Assembly: GCA_013397455.1 (NCBI GenBank) | Contig: VYZB01000030.1 | Location: forward strand, 1,396,334-1,460,333 | Length of the DNA: 64,000 nt | Reading direction: 5' to 3' | DNA from: Crotophaga sulcirostris | Taxonomy: Eukaryota > Chordata > Aves > Cuculiformes > Crotophagidae | Part shown: piece by piece, positions 49,991 through 62,860 of the stretch | Position numbering within the stretch: position 1 is the first letter of the stretch | How the letters are laid out: each line of letters opens with the position of its first letter | Notes under the pieces: generated by a model | Databases searched by the model: none | Seen by the model: the letters and a program-made list of their open reading frames with translations, nothing else | What the model was told of the DNA's origin: nothing | Made by a program: the position numbers and the translations under genes

Positions 49991-52900
49991 AAGAAGTAAG
50001 TATCTTCTGTTTTCAGAGCCACTGCTTTAGAAATCAGTCAAGAAGATGCACCTGCCTGGAAGACTTCCTGCCTTGTTTATTGGATTTGGGGTTTGAAGAC
50101 ACATTTTCATGGCTGTGCATTGTCATTCTGAAATGTTTTTCTGAATGTTTTCAGGACAGCACGCACACATTGGTTTTTTTCAACTAGCAGAGTTGCTTGA
50201 AAACAAGGAGCACTTTTCAGCAAAAAACTAGTGTTCATTCGTCACAATGCTCAAAGGTTGTCACGTCAGCACATGTGTCTATTTTTGGTTCGGTGTCAAA
50301 AGTTGTAACTACCTTAAGTTGCTAGCTTCAAGTCCAGTCATTTCACAGCAGAATTCATGGAAAACATGTTACACAGCTCCTCAGGTCTGACCTTAACGTC
50401 TGCCCAGGTATGGTTATCTACTCTTCTCTCTGGAGGGGAAAGGTTAGAATAATCATTTTTTTAGCAGACTATGGCTTCATGATGTATGACATCATGCCAG
50501 AGTTTCAGGGTGATTAATATAATTATTACACTGGATTTCATGAATTTTGATTCAGCAATCGTGAAAGGAGCAAAGCAGCATTTCACTTACAGAAACATCT
50601 CCACAGATTCTAATCAGCTCATATACAAAAAATTAGTTTGTCGGGTTCTCTTCTTAATTGCCATGGGCCAGATTTTCCCAAGTGGACACAAAGCAGGCAA
50701 GGAATTGAATTACAACGATTTTGGGTTATTTTTGGTCCCATGGAAATAAAACATTTTCCCTCCCCTTGGTATAGAAATGGATATTAGATACTAGTCTATT
50801 AATACTACATTTCCTATGGGCTAAACTGAGGAAAGAGGAGGAGTGTTATTGAAACATCGGTTGGGGAAAATTGCTGAAATGGACTGGCAGATGAAGAGGA
50901 TCTGAACGATGGCTTTGTCTCTAAGGAGAGAAAAAGAAGGGTGAATATGGAACACGTATAAAGGAAAAAGGAACTGAGCATCAAGAGACTAGCTTAAGCT
51001 ATAGCAGTCTGCTAATATTCCTGAAGGATCTATTAACAACAGGATGATTTCTTCCCAGATGATCATCTGTTCTGTGTTAGACTAATATCTACTGAAGTCA
51101 TATGCTGGGCATCTGGCTTCTTTGTGTATCTTCTCTTAAAGGACAAATTAGAAGGGGGATTGGTCCTGTGATATCTTGGGCCAAGTCTGTCCTCCACCAC
51201 GTGGTGTAAGAGGAGCTGAGCACACTGCCAGTGAAGGTTGATAATAGCTAGGTGACCCCTGTTGCTTTTTGTAGGGCTCAGTGACACATGGTTGTGAGCT
51301 TGGACACTACAGTCTGTGTAACACCTTAACATCATGAGTCCTAGGGGGGGTCAAATGTTGAGGTGAGGGCCAGGAGATCTCCCCTCTATCACAAGTTCTT
51401 CCACTGATGTGCCCATACAATTTTAACAGTTTTGTGTCTACAAGTGTGTCTCTTCCCATAATCCCACCTTGTCTATTTAGTCTAGGGCATTTGGCCCCCC
51501 CAAACACCTACACTCACATGATGGCTTGTCTGAAAGAATTGTATTTTCCTCATCCTTGGAACTCTTTCAATGTGACAGAAGAATAGCAACAGAGAGGGAA
51601 TTAGTTGATACTATCTATTTGGATCTGCAGTGATTCTGCAGTGAAAGGTCTATCTTCTTTGGGAGACTGGGAGGCAAGGATTAGAATGTGATGCAAGGAA
51701 CCTTTACTCACACAAACGATGCAAAACTGGTGCAAGGATCCATCAGTAACTGGAGAAGCTAGGACATCATGGCTGATTGTTATGGTGTAACTTCCAAACT
51801 CATCTAAGCTTGTCCTCATTCTTTTTTTGAGCATAGAGTTCTGTGTGATGTATCTCTCTGGCAACTGGGTGAATGTGGGGAATGTACACTTGTAAATTAT
51901 AAGAACTAGTAGGAAGGGAAAGAAGCACTTGCTAAAGATGTGTAGGCACCACAAAGAGCAATTAGCCAGGTTTAAAATTCTGCCAGCAGGAAACATAAAC
52001 ATAAGGAGAGCAAGAGCCACCAGGCTTCACTTGGCTCCTGCCACTTCATCAGGGCTAATTAAAGTGTTCTTCCCTACGTCCTTAAAGAGATTGACTATTA
52101 CAGTAAACAATTTCAAGTGAGATGCACTAGTCTAAAATGAGGGGAGGGGAAAAGCAACAGGGAAGTAGCAATCTGCATTGTCAATTCCTAGCTCGATCTG
52201 CTCAGAGAAGAACATTCAAAGCCAGGTGAAGCAAGGCCAAAGACAGGGCAAGAGGATGCTCTCAGTCTAATTTGTGTTGCTATACGCTTTGACACATCCG
52301 AGGTGGCAAGGTCTCAAATGTCTGCAAGGTCCTAGTGGTGTTCCTCGCTCATGTGTCACTGCTCAAACCTGCTGGAGCTTTACAGCCATACGATGCACTC
52401 ATAATTTGTATTTGCCACACGTTCCTCAGCAAGGCTGGATATGTGCATGCAGACAAGCAAGCAAAGTGGTAGCTATGCTTTTAAGTAAACACGTGCAAAT
52501 CTGTAGAAGAACTGAAGAAGAAGACTTATTCTCCAGTCATTTTCATTGCCTTGTCCATCTTTCCATGATTTCCGTAATGAAGTTTTCCTGTTTCCCAGCA
52601 CTTTGGGAGAAGGACCACAGGACACTGGTGATTTGGAAGTTATAGTTGCAATCATGTTTTGAAATATGATGCACAATTCCAGGTGCAAGAAAGAGGCAAA
52701 TGAAATCTGCGTAAACAATCCTACACTTTCTGAAGTTTCCACTTTGCGACCATAGAATTCAAATGTGCGTGTGTATAATATAGATACATCAAAACTAAAG
52801 TCACAGGTTGGGCCAAAACCAGATTGGAAGCTTCCCTTTAAACAGTTTTATGGATCATTAAGTATCCCATAGGAGGCTGACTACACCAACTACATTTTAT

Positions 52901-53530
52901 TAATAGTCAAAAGTTTCTAGCCTGAAAGAAAACTATTATTCATGTTAACTAGAGGCTGGAATAAACTGCTCCAGACCAACATCCTCTCAGAACACAGAGA
53001 AACTCAAAATCCAATCTCAGGTTTATTTCTTGATGAATTTTCCTATACACCCAGGATTATAATATCCTGACGGATGCTTTTTTTAGGCAGGTTAGCACAA
53101 CTGTTGTCCTGGGAAGGTCTTTGGCAGGTAAATAGGTAGGATTTTTCACATGTGCTCAAGAAAATGTCAGGAAATTCATAAAGTAATACGTATTCCTCTA
53201 AGAAAATCAATGAAAATGATCTTATCTTACCAGCAGAGCAAACCTTCACTGTCCTATGTGTCACACTTCAACATGAAGCTCTAGGTTCGGGGGCAAGGTG
53301 AATGGCGTGTGTTACTTCTGTTTATTGCCTTCTGTCTCAGATAACAAATACACCAGTGAAACTTTGGAGATTCAATGCTACAAATTTCCAAGAAGCCCTT
53401 TAAGTACCACAAATGTTTTCAAGGTAAAAAAATATGAGCTAGTGTACATAAAAATTGTTAATTCACTTAGTACTTAGCTTTGCCACTGAACACTTCTCCA
53501 TCTCCCACAAGACCCACCTCCCTTAGGCTG
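49991..53530. other. Unannotated sequence, no gene seen
   Basis: A 139-codon minus-strand frame at 51601-52020 has a hydrophobic segment near its start but no ATG at its upstream end and no recognisable family. It is not called. No RNA gene or transposon was seen. Confidence 0.5.
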
Positions 53531-53855
53531 CCTGGCAGCCCTATTTATACCTAATTCACAGATGAGGTACAATATGATGAGGGACCAATGGTTTTCCAAA
53601 AAGCTCAATAACCTCAGTCAGTGCTAACTTCCCAGAAAACTCCAACCTGGGGAAACAAACAGGAAAATGTGTCTTTAAGTGCTGCAGTGGGAGCTAAGCT
53701 CTTCTGAATGTAGTTCTCATATGCAGAACTTCTCACAGTCTTGTGAGACTTGACCAGTATTGCACAGGAAAGCAAGGTAGTTGCATAACAAATGAGGTAG
53801 CTGAACCTGGGTCTGCCAAAATCATGACCTGATCATTAGACCTGCAAACAACCAA
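53531..53855 (+). repeat. Possible MIR-like SINE remnant, split
   Basis: CTATTTATACCTAATTCACA, then GATGAGGTACAATATGATG near 53541 resembles the MIR 'attatcccatttcacagatgaggaaact' core. About 200 bases later, AGCAAGGTAGTTGCATAACA, then AATGAGGTAGCTGAACCTGG and GTCTGCC (53772-53818) resembles the 'gcaaggtcacacagcaagtcagtggcagagctgaacccaggtctgcc' part. The gap between them is larger than in MIR, so they may be unrelated. Confidence 0.4.
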
Positions 53856-54180
53856 ATAATTTTAGCACTCGCTGCAGTAGCAGCTCATTTTAAAAATCTG
53901 ATCTTGTCATTCATCCAGTGTTAATCTGCTACCACCAAAACGAAAATAGTCATCCAGCTCCAAAAGTTCATTTATTACCTGCAGTCTGTTGTCCTAGTGA
54001 AATATATGTGGAATTTACTGTGTCACTACAACATTCCTCGCAAACCCAGGGCAAAATTAGAAAAAGTCCTGGACAGGTAAATTAAACGCACAAAATGATC
54101 CCTCAATTCAACTGTATCTCAGTATTTTTCTCTTTATATGGAAGTCTTCCCATAAAGAAGCTAAATCAGGGAAGCTTCTG

Positions 54181-54500
54181 AAGCAATAAATCAATTATGA
54201 AATGGGAACCTCCATTACAGACTGTCTACTTAATTATTTGACAAGTTAATTAATCTCTTAAGCAACTGTAGAACTACTGTTTCCTTGGTAAGTGATGGAA
54301 ACAAACTTTGGCAGATCCCATAGGTCTTGGCACTGAAGTATCAATAAGTCGCTAGAAAGTTATGTAAAAAAGACACTAAGCGAGGTCAAACTGCCTCCAT
54401 AGGAGTAACTGGAATTGCTTATTGCCTGAAGGTGTTTATGTTGCTAATTATATTACTGCAGCTAATTATGGTTTGCCTGTTTAGTTGCAGCTAAGTTTTC
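54181..54500. promoter_or_regulatory. Candidate enhancer: TAATTA cluster
   Basis: TAATTA cores occur at 54231, inside TTAATTAA at 54246-54253, at 54445 and at 54463. The last two are part of an exact GCTAATTAT word repeated at 18-base spacing (54443-54451 and 54461-54469). The surrounding sequence is unique and AT-rich. Paired homeodomain sites are a plausible reading. Confidence 0.3.
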
Positions 54501-57500
54501 AAGAGGTGCCTTTACTCCCTTCAGAAAGATATCAAACCATGATAGGAAAGGACAGAGCCTGTTGCCTTGTTAGAACAATGGCATTGTCTGCCTCTCCTCA
54601 ACAGACAACACAATTACAGCTGACACAATAATTGATGTTGAAGTTTCCAGTGAGAAAGATGGACACACATTATTATCCCATCAATCTTGCTCCACGTTGT
54701 GTCTTGTATCTCTGTTTTTTCCGACTGTGGCGGCAAATTGACTGAAGAACACAGAACAGTTTGTTTGAGCTCCCAAGGGTACCCCATGACAGAGTGAGGG
54801 CATCTTACAGGGCACGAGGAGAAAGGTGAGCCCAGAGAAAAGATCACTCAGTGTGAATTCAAGCCAAACTTACTTCCACCATCTTTTTTACTTCCTTATG
54901 TTTCCATTACATAGTATTAATTTCAAAGGAAACATGAGAATGTCAAAGATCTCTTTGTTACATGTGCATTGCATTACACTGAGCAACTGGTTGACCATTA
55001 GCAGCAACTGTCCCTAATTCATGGCCAGTTCTATCTGAGTTTAAACTCAGACTCTGACAAAATATCTGTCAGGTCTGTAAGTACATGGAAACACCAATGT
55101 GACTGAATTATGTATCTACTTGAAAACTTTCCAGTCACCTAATCTAAACTTCAGTTTTGCACAGTTTATAATAACATTTGGCACCTGTTTATGTATATTT
55201 ACAACATTTCACATCCTTCATAATGTCTACATGCAAATCATGGAGTTAAGCTTAGTCTAAGCCTTACATCTACTGTTTTCTATCTCTTCTCAAAAATAAT
55301 TTCTGTTCATATCTGAAACACCTCCGATTTCTACCTGTCCACTGCTTTTCCCAAAAGCTGAGCAGAAAATTACTTTCTTCATTTAATGACAATAATACGA
55401 TTAGTCTAAAAACATAATCGCATATTTTGTTTAAGAAAAAATAAAGCCACTAAAATACAGTGTTTGGCACAGCTCTATTATTCCTGTAATGAATAATCAC
55501 TAAAGATATTATTGTGGATGCAGTTACCATGTGGCAATGTGAATAAAATGCTTTAGGTGGAAAATTGTACATCAAGAAAATGTATGCAATAGTACAAATG
55601 TATTACTGCCCATTAATATGTATTAATTCAATGAAAAATGCCTGACTGAGCTGGTTTACATAGATTAGGATGGCAAGCAGTGAAAGGAAGCACTTGGACT
55701 TGGTTAAATGGGCTGTGAAGATAGGAGGAACTCTAATCCAAAGCATAGAAGTGAACCACCAATATGCTGTCCAGGTACACTGATATGGTTTGTTCCTTCT
55801 CTCTTTCATATCAGTGTTTTTATTATGATGAAGAATCAGCATTCAGTGCTCCTGATGTATTAGCTCCACTCAGTCCTCTTGAATCTGTATTTAAAAGCTT
55901 TCAATATAAAAACAGTAAAAGTAAGACTATTCTCCCTAAGGTAGCTACTTAGCAGGAAGCATCTCATTTGCTTTAGTGACTCCAGGATGCCCAATCTAAG
56001 CTCCTGACATGCTTGTCATTGCCAAGACAAGCTTATCTGTGCCTAAAATACCCAAGTAATTCACTCATTACTATAACTACTGTGCACAACATCCAGGGCT
56101 TGTTCCAGATTCCCAAACTGCACCAAGTGGGATATTCCCACAGCCTTGAAGGGGAGATTTCATTGAGACACGTCAGTGTTTTAAATTATGCCAAATGCAC
56201 CCTTCTGTCCAGGCATGGTTAGTTAGACATATAAAAAACAATTTCACTCTCCCTTCTGGCTAACAATCTTGTTATGAGACAAACTATTATGGTAGTCATC
56301 TGCTCAGCATAAGATGTAGTTTTCCATGAGTTTATTTAAAAAACACACAATACAGTTCATAAAATATCCATCAGTTTACTGGCTCTCTCAGCCCCACTGC
56401 CTGCAAAAAGTCCCACTTTTGGTGTGGAACTGGCTGACACCTTCACTGTCTTCTACCTGTGCAAGAGGAGTGGTAATGTTGGAGAAGGTTTGGATAAGGA
56501 AAGTCAGAATACTCACTCCACAGGTAGGAAGGCAAGATGGACTAATATGGATTCAGCCACCAGGGATGGGATGTGAGGAAGGAAGAAGAACAAAAGAGTC
56601 TGAGTGTCTGGGATCAGGGTTACTGGAGTATCAACAAACAGCAGATGTTTGGAGGCAAAATACACACATGATGGATTTTGAGGACACAGGGATGTATCTG
56701 CTGTGCACATGTATTTTTTTATGCTGTATCAGGGTTCAGGTGACTTACTACCAGGAAGGTCCCTTGGAGATTTTCACTAGCAAAGTAAGAAACATGCCAA
56801 ACAAAAACAAAACTCCTCTGTCAAATGCTCACATCTAAAAGAGGATCAGATCAGGATTGGGCATAGAAGCTGAACTCTGGTCCACCAGCTCTTTAAGGAG
56901 CAAGGTTACAACAGCTCTAAGGCTTATTTTAGAGATCTCTGTTACAGTGATGACAATATTTGTCCCAAGAGATGCCTATTGTTTTTCCGTGCTCCAGGGA
57001 AAGGTTTGGGATGAGGGATGTGTGTTTGTTATCTAGAAACTCAGGCTGAGAAGATTGCAGCTGGCCTGCTATCCCTATGTAATACCTGAGTGTCTCCAGC
57101 AAGTTTAATGGAGTCCTTCCTCCAAAAGACAAGAATTTGTACCAGTTTGAGACCGGAGTCAGACCTTTGTAACAGCAATCAGAATGAGTCAATCTCTGGC
57201 GTGCATGATAACGACAACACAGCCAAGGCCAGTGAAATTTAAAAATATGAAACAACTCTGCCTTGGAAGAGCACCATATGTGATCTTTACTCAACCCATT
57301 TTTGTATGTAAAGCCCTCCAGTTATGACCAGTAAAAGATTTGATATTTCAGCAGCCTTTATTTGCATAAACCAACTTAATTTCGACACTTAGAACTTGTT
57401 CCATAGCACTTTCATATTTGAGCATGAGGATGAAAGCATACCTGAAAGACAGAGGAGAAAAAGGATGGCCTTATGTTTAGAAAAAAGGTGTTTATATATG

Positions 57501-58679
57501 ACCTTCCTAGAACACAGAAGTTATCCATTACAAATTACTACAAAATATTTATTGTCTTCTTTGCCCAAAGTGCTTCTTAAATTGTATGTCTAATCCCCAG
57601 TCTTGCCCACATCCTCACACAATTTCATCTGCTTTGCATGAAACTCAAGTAAACTCTCAACAAACAAGCTGATCACCATGAGAGCAAAGAGTGGGTTCCC
57701 CGTAGTATGTTAAATCCTTTCCCTCAAATGAAATCCTGTGGGATCTTTAATGACTGTTTCTTATTTAGGAATTATTGAAATGATAGAGCTTGGATAATGC
57801 TTTCTACCTATGTTTTTATGCACATGGTTCCCAGTGTTCTAGTGACATTCTAATAAGTTTATTGAATTTTGAGCTGTTCAAGGGCTTTTCTATATTATTT
57901 ATGAGAATGGATTGATTTGTCTCTCATGTGAAGGTATATACGTAAAATTAAGTTTTGTTGTGGTTGTTTCTTTGCTCAATGTCTGTGATATGATCATGGC
58001 TTCATAACAATTTCAATATATTATTGCCAGAGGTATTATAAGATAGGGAGGCATTATCCTTCCTGCCATAATTCTTTCTCTGCTGAATAAACTCAAAAGC
58101 TTTTTTTGTTTGTTTGTTTATTGATCCTTACTTTGTAAGGTAGTAAATTAAATGAATGCTGCTAAACAAGAGGCCAAATTCCCTTGTAGTTTCACACAAA
58201 TGGACTCCAATTAGCTATGCTTCTATGACTCCACTACGATTCTATTCATAGGCAGGTTATGACATTGTCAACAAATCAGTGAAACTTAAGCTGTTGTGAT
58301 TATCATCTTGAGCTAAAAAATATAGATTTCTTGCGCATATGCCTCGTTCCCTACAAAATATGATCTTCAGCCAATCTGGTCGGAAATAGTAGTGACATGA
58401 AACACCTGCAAGCTACATTGCAAGACAGATCAGTCTCAAAATAAGTGTGGGAAATGGAGGGAAGGGGGGGAAAAAGCAGAATATATAGGGTCTTTGAGTT
58501 GTTCTAATTCCCACAATTTGATTGTTCCAAAGGGATATTTGTAACCCACTGTCTGATATGTCCTCAAAGCCAGAGTCTGTCTTGGGCAAAATTAAATACT
58601 AACGAACACAAGGGGTTGTTTTCTTCTGCTGTTATTTCAGTGTAGAAAATATAAACAGGGAATTATCATTCACTGGCTC
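54501..58679. other. Unannotated sequence, no gene seen
   Basis: A 170-codon frame at 56326-56838 has no recognisable domain. A TTTG tandem run lies at 58104-58120. No RNA gene was seen. Confidence 0.5.
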
Positions 58680-58945
58680 TTTCAGTAAAAGAATGGGAGA
58701 TTATGAAATAAATTTAGTTGATGACAAGTTCAAAACACACATCAGGAGATTGCTCCACACACGATACATTGTTGAACTCCTTGCCACAGGATGTTGTGGA
58801 TGCTAAATCTTTATCTGGGTTCAAAAAGTGCCTGGATAAATAAGAAGAGAAAATTCTGTAAGGGGTTATTAAATAAAAGGATATCACCTCTAGTTCAGGA
58901 AATCCCTCACCCGCCAGCTGTCTTTCAGAATGAAAGGTGCTCTGA
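58680..58945 (+). mobile_element. Ancient CR1 LINE 3' end, sense
   Basis: AGTTGATGACAAGTTCAAAA, then GAACTCCTTGCCACAGGATG, TTGTGGATGCTAAATC, GGGTTCAAAAAGTGCCTGGA and AAGGGGTTATTAAATAAAAG follow the C-terminal ORF2 and 3' UTR order of old amniote CR1 elements. The LPQD-type LCHRML region and FKKCLDK block can be read in sense. A later TCAGGAAATCCCTCACCCGC continues the 3' UTR. It resembles the antisense copy at 1240-1570 on the other side of the window, including GGGTTCAAAAAG and AAGGGCTTATTAAA-like words, so both probably belong to one old family. Confidence 0.8.
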
Positions 58946-60530
58946 CACTATTCACAGCCAATTTGCTGCTAATGGCCAAGCTTAGAGTGCTTCATAGAAA
59001 TAACATCTCAGCTAATCTTTAAATGACTTCTAAGTTCCTAATAGCAGGGACCGTCAGCAGAGACGTTTACGCCTTCCCTGTTGAAAGGCTGAAGCTGCTC
59101 CAAAATGCAGCTGTGTTGACATTACCACAGTGTCTTGATCTGTTGATGTATAATGTATACCAGGGACAGAGCCCTACAGAACTGTGCAGTGTGTAATCCC
59201 TGTCACAGTCATGCTGTTTGTAAACTCACAGCAGACGATCCTGATTTAACTTTGCTTGATTTTATTCTGGTTTTGCATTTACATTGCTTACTCTGCATTA
59301 TCGTCATGTCTACTAAATGGATTCCCAGTTCAGGGTGTTGAATTGATGTTTTATGGATTAGCATAGAGGGTGAATTCTCTAAGTCTACTCTACGTAGTCA
59401 TCTCTATTTATGTCTGCCAATCTCACCTCTTGTCCCCTATCGCTCAGAAAGATGCCCTTTGAAGTTTTTTATCCTGTTGAAACATTTTGTATTCAAAGAT
59501 TATTCCTTTGTCTCGTCTTTTTTTCTTTTTTCCCCAACTAATGGCTAAACAGCTGTAGCAGCATGCAACTTCGGAGCACCCCGCTGCTGTTCTCAAAACC
59601 TAAACAATCTGTACTTAAACCAATTTGCTTGTAAATTCTGGCTTCCCTGCCTCCAGCCTGCTAAACTCTTCATGCCCATCATGTCAATCTGGTTTTCCAA
59701 TGCAGAGATCACTCTATCAGTGCCAACTAGCCCCCTACAAACTAAGGCTGCAGGCTATGCCTAGGGAATAAAAAATAATATGTCTGGCCTCATCAGCTAA
59801 CTACATTTTATTGGAGCAACACAATTTAAATTGACCACTGAGGTCTGGATGAAAAGCAAGGTCATTTTAAATGGTGAGAAAAACATCTCTGTCATTAGGG
59901 TGTAAGATTTGCCTCTGAAAACCATATTAAAGGGAATCTTACAGCTATCAGGGAGTTGTTAATATTGTGTTTCAGTCTGAGCTCAATGTACCTTACTGCA
60001 ATGCAAAAATATGTGCTAGAAATCGACTTGAACTAGTAAGGTAAGAGACACTGAGAATGAATACAAATAATTCTAAGCAAAGGCACCAGCAGGGGACTGA
60101 TAGAACATATAACCAGGAGACTAGCTGTTTGTTTCCTTATTCATACTGTTTTATGATTTCATTTCTCTGTGCTGATTAAAAAGGGACTAAAAAAAAAGAG
60201 TACTGGAGACTTAATATTTGGGGCATGTGCAGTTCTAGTCTCCCCAAAATAGTTCTGCCATAGCCAATCCCTTTCCATCTTTAAATTAGTAGTTTTTTTA
60301 AAAAACATTTCTCCTAAGAGAAGTTCATTATTCTGGTGGAATGAGATTCTTCTATGAAATCTAAACTGAATGTGTTTATGAATAGCTTTTACCAACAAGT
60401 ATCTTCTTGTGTCAGACTTGGTCTTTAGGTGAAAGTGCTTTTGCCCTCTCTTGGTGTTCACAGCACTACTTTGTTATCTCAGTCTTCAATTGTTGAAGCT
60501 GTACAAGCCAGGTCTTCTTCATTCTTTTGG
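58946..60530. other. Unannotated sequence
   Basis: No gene, RNA gene or clear repeat was recognised. Confidence 0.5.
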
Positions 60531-61425
60531 CAGGACTAGCTCTCCATTCACTCAGTCACGTTGTCCTTTTCCACAGCTGCTCCACTTTGAATCCACCCTT
60601 CTTGACTGCTGGATACCAGATGAGATCTGACGTTGCACAATAACATCAGCACTTTTCTGTTTCAAGTAGAACCACACCAGCTGAAATACTCAAACCCCAC
60701 ATTGACTTTTTAGGAGTGACATCACAGTGGTGGATCACAAATACCTTGTCACCAACTCCCCTATGTTTTTCTCCTTTTATGTCTTTTCCAAGTGACAGAT
60801 TTCCAGGTCATAGTGAAATATATTTTTACTCCTACTGAAATACATGACATAGCAGTCTATACTAGTACATTGCATTGTGTTTCTGCTATTCCAGCTCTCA
60901 GTCATCTAACCCTTCTGACAATATTCTAGACCTTCTTCCCATTTGCAGCGTTTTCCAGGTTTGTGCCCACAGGTACAAATGTTACATACATGTTTTGTAC
61001 ACAGAGCATTAATGAAAGTTCAAGACAGATCATACTCCACAAAACCGCTTTAGGACTCCTTTCTTTCCACCTGATGTTTTTCCCTTTGAAAAAAAACTGT
61101 TGTTGTTTTCCTTTCAACTGTTTCCTTGTCTGCATTACATTCCTGTGCTAAACCCCATAATCACCAACAAAACTAATGATTTCTCTTACTGCACCATATC
61201 GAATGCTTTACTAAACTCCAGATAGATTAGATCTACTGCATTTCCTTTGTCTAGAAAATCAATTATCTTATCAAAAAAGGATATCAAGTTAGTCTGGCAC
61301 TCTACGTGCCTTTGGTAAACATATCTAACATTTTATCCCATTTTATGTTTACTTCCATGTCTCTAATTATTCTTTCCTTAAGAATTTACTCTAAAGCCAT
61401 GTGCAGTCATCTTTATTTGTGATTC
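60531..61425 (-). mobile_element. Ancient CR1-type LINE with readable reverse-transcriptase motif, antisense
   Basis: The minus strand from 61395 to 61199 still reads as the CR1 reverse transcriptase. It gives ILKERIIRDMEVNIKWDKM, then DMFTKG. A stop (TAG, 61304-61302) and a frame change follow. The frame then continues as QTNLISFFDKIIDFLDKG and NAVDLIYLEFSKAFD, ending at 61198. The last block is RT motif A, but the catalytic Asp of the usual YLDFSKAFD is Glu here, so the enzyme would be inactive even without the stop. Toward lower coordinates the antisense text passes through TGCTCCACTTTGAATCCACC and TGGATACCAGATGAGATCTG, landmarks of the CR1 C-terminal region (the reverse of an 'LEYCVQFW' area). 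The middle (60770-61190) is more eroded. Confidence 0.85.
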
Positions 61426-62715
61426 AAATGGCTTTGGCCTTGGTTTGCTGGGACCCTACACAATGTTGTTCATTGCTTGGATTCAAGATTTAGGTGCAAA
61501 TGCCTGTACAGTATCATGAAGTGCACTCAGAAGTATCCATGCATGGGCATCGCAGCAGGAGAACTAGAGCAATGAAAGGCTAAAACCATCAAGAATTCAG
61601 GAAGACGTAAAGAAAGTATCATAAATCCTTGCCCTATTCTTATGTTCTTTTTTAGACTCCTGCTGAGACAACTGCCCCTGTGCAGCTATTTTAAAGGTCT
61701 TCTGGTGAGGATGTTCTGAGTTTACCCTGCTTTCACCAAAGTGTACATGGCACTAACTGAAAAGGGTCTTAACGGGTGATGGGTTTGGCACAGATAAGAA
61801 TCTGCAAATCTGAGACTGACTGAATTATGTGCTTTCATCTGCTCTACCTTTGGTGTCCTATCCAAGTCCCAAAGGGAAACTCAAGTTTGACAAAAGCATC
61901 TCCGCGCCACTGCTTGATAATTTGCTAGCCACTTCACATCCTTCAGAAGAACAGGATCAGTAATTGATTTTGCTGGGGGAACACCTCAGAGATAAATATT
62001 ATTCTTTTTCTTTTTTCTCTTGTCACGCTTTTCTGTCCCATGAAATATACTATGTTCGTCCCGCTGAAGCTGCTATAAATGATAGTCTGTCAGTGCTGCC
62101 ATTATAAGTCCTTTTTTTAAATAGTTTATCATTCAAAGGCGAAGATTCATTTTCTCTTCTCATCACAACTGATGCTGAGTGAAAAAGGTCAGACACAGGC
62201 TACTGTCTAAAATATAACCCCTCTGGATTTTTAAATATAACCATGAAGTGTTGTTGAGCAGAGATGGGTCAATAAGACTCCAAAATAAAGAGTCACCAGC
62301 ACTGCACCCTATGAAGCCATGTGAGACACTGGATTGGAAAAGTGAGTCTGAAATAATGAATATTGTAATTATCCTTTATTCTGGAAATAGTCTTAACTAG
62401 ATTCCCACAGTCAGACTCCTTCAGAGTTTGGGAGATACATGAACCAGATCTGGTTTTGCAATCTGTGCACATAGAAAAAGAAATTATTTCAGCTTTTTCT
62501 ATGGCAGGCAGAAATAGCAGTATTACCAGGAACCACAGGAAGACAAAGAGCAGCACACAGTGTCAATAACTCCACATAAATTTCAACTTCTGCATAAGCT
62601 TTTGGATTCTATTGGGATGAAGAGGGAAGAGAAAGCAATCCAGGAATGAAAGAGAGAAATCTGACCTGCATCGTAGATGGATGATCTATTGCTAGAAGAG
62701 TAAATGTAGAATAGC
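61426..62715. other. Unannotated sequence
   Basis: No gene, RNA gene or clear repeat was recognised. Confidence 0.5.
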
Positions 62716-62860
62716 CCAATGGCAGTTAACCTCCCGGTGTCCAGATTTCTCATCCGTAAAATGATAATAATGATACTTGCCTTTGTGAAGTACTTTGAGA
62801 TCTGTGGTGGAAAAGTGATGTATAAAGACAGACATTGTTATTTCAAAGGAACAAAGAATA
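62716..62860 (+). repeat. SINE (MIR/core-SINE) fragment, well preserved
   Basis: CAGTTAACCTCCCGGTGTCC, then AGATTTCTCATCCGTAAAAT, GATAATAATGATACTTGCCT, TTGTGAAGTACTTTGAGATC and TGTGGTGGAAAAGTGATGTA, then TAAAGACAGACATTGTTATTT matches, in order, the core-SINE pattern. That pattern reads 'ttaacctctctgtgcctcagtttccccatctgtaaaatggggataataatacttgcc', 'tgtaaagtactttgagatc', 'tgaaaagtgctatataaa', '-attattat'. It is in plus orientation and is the best-preserved SINE in the window. Confidence 0.85.

Noticed and set aside
51601..52020. 139-codon minus-strand frame with a hydrophobic N-terminal segment
   Set aside because: There is no ATG at its upstream end, no recognised family and no visible splice context.
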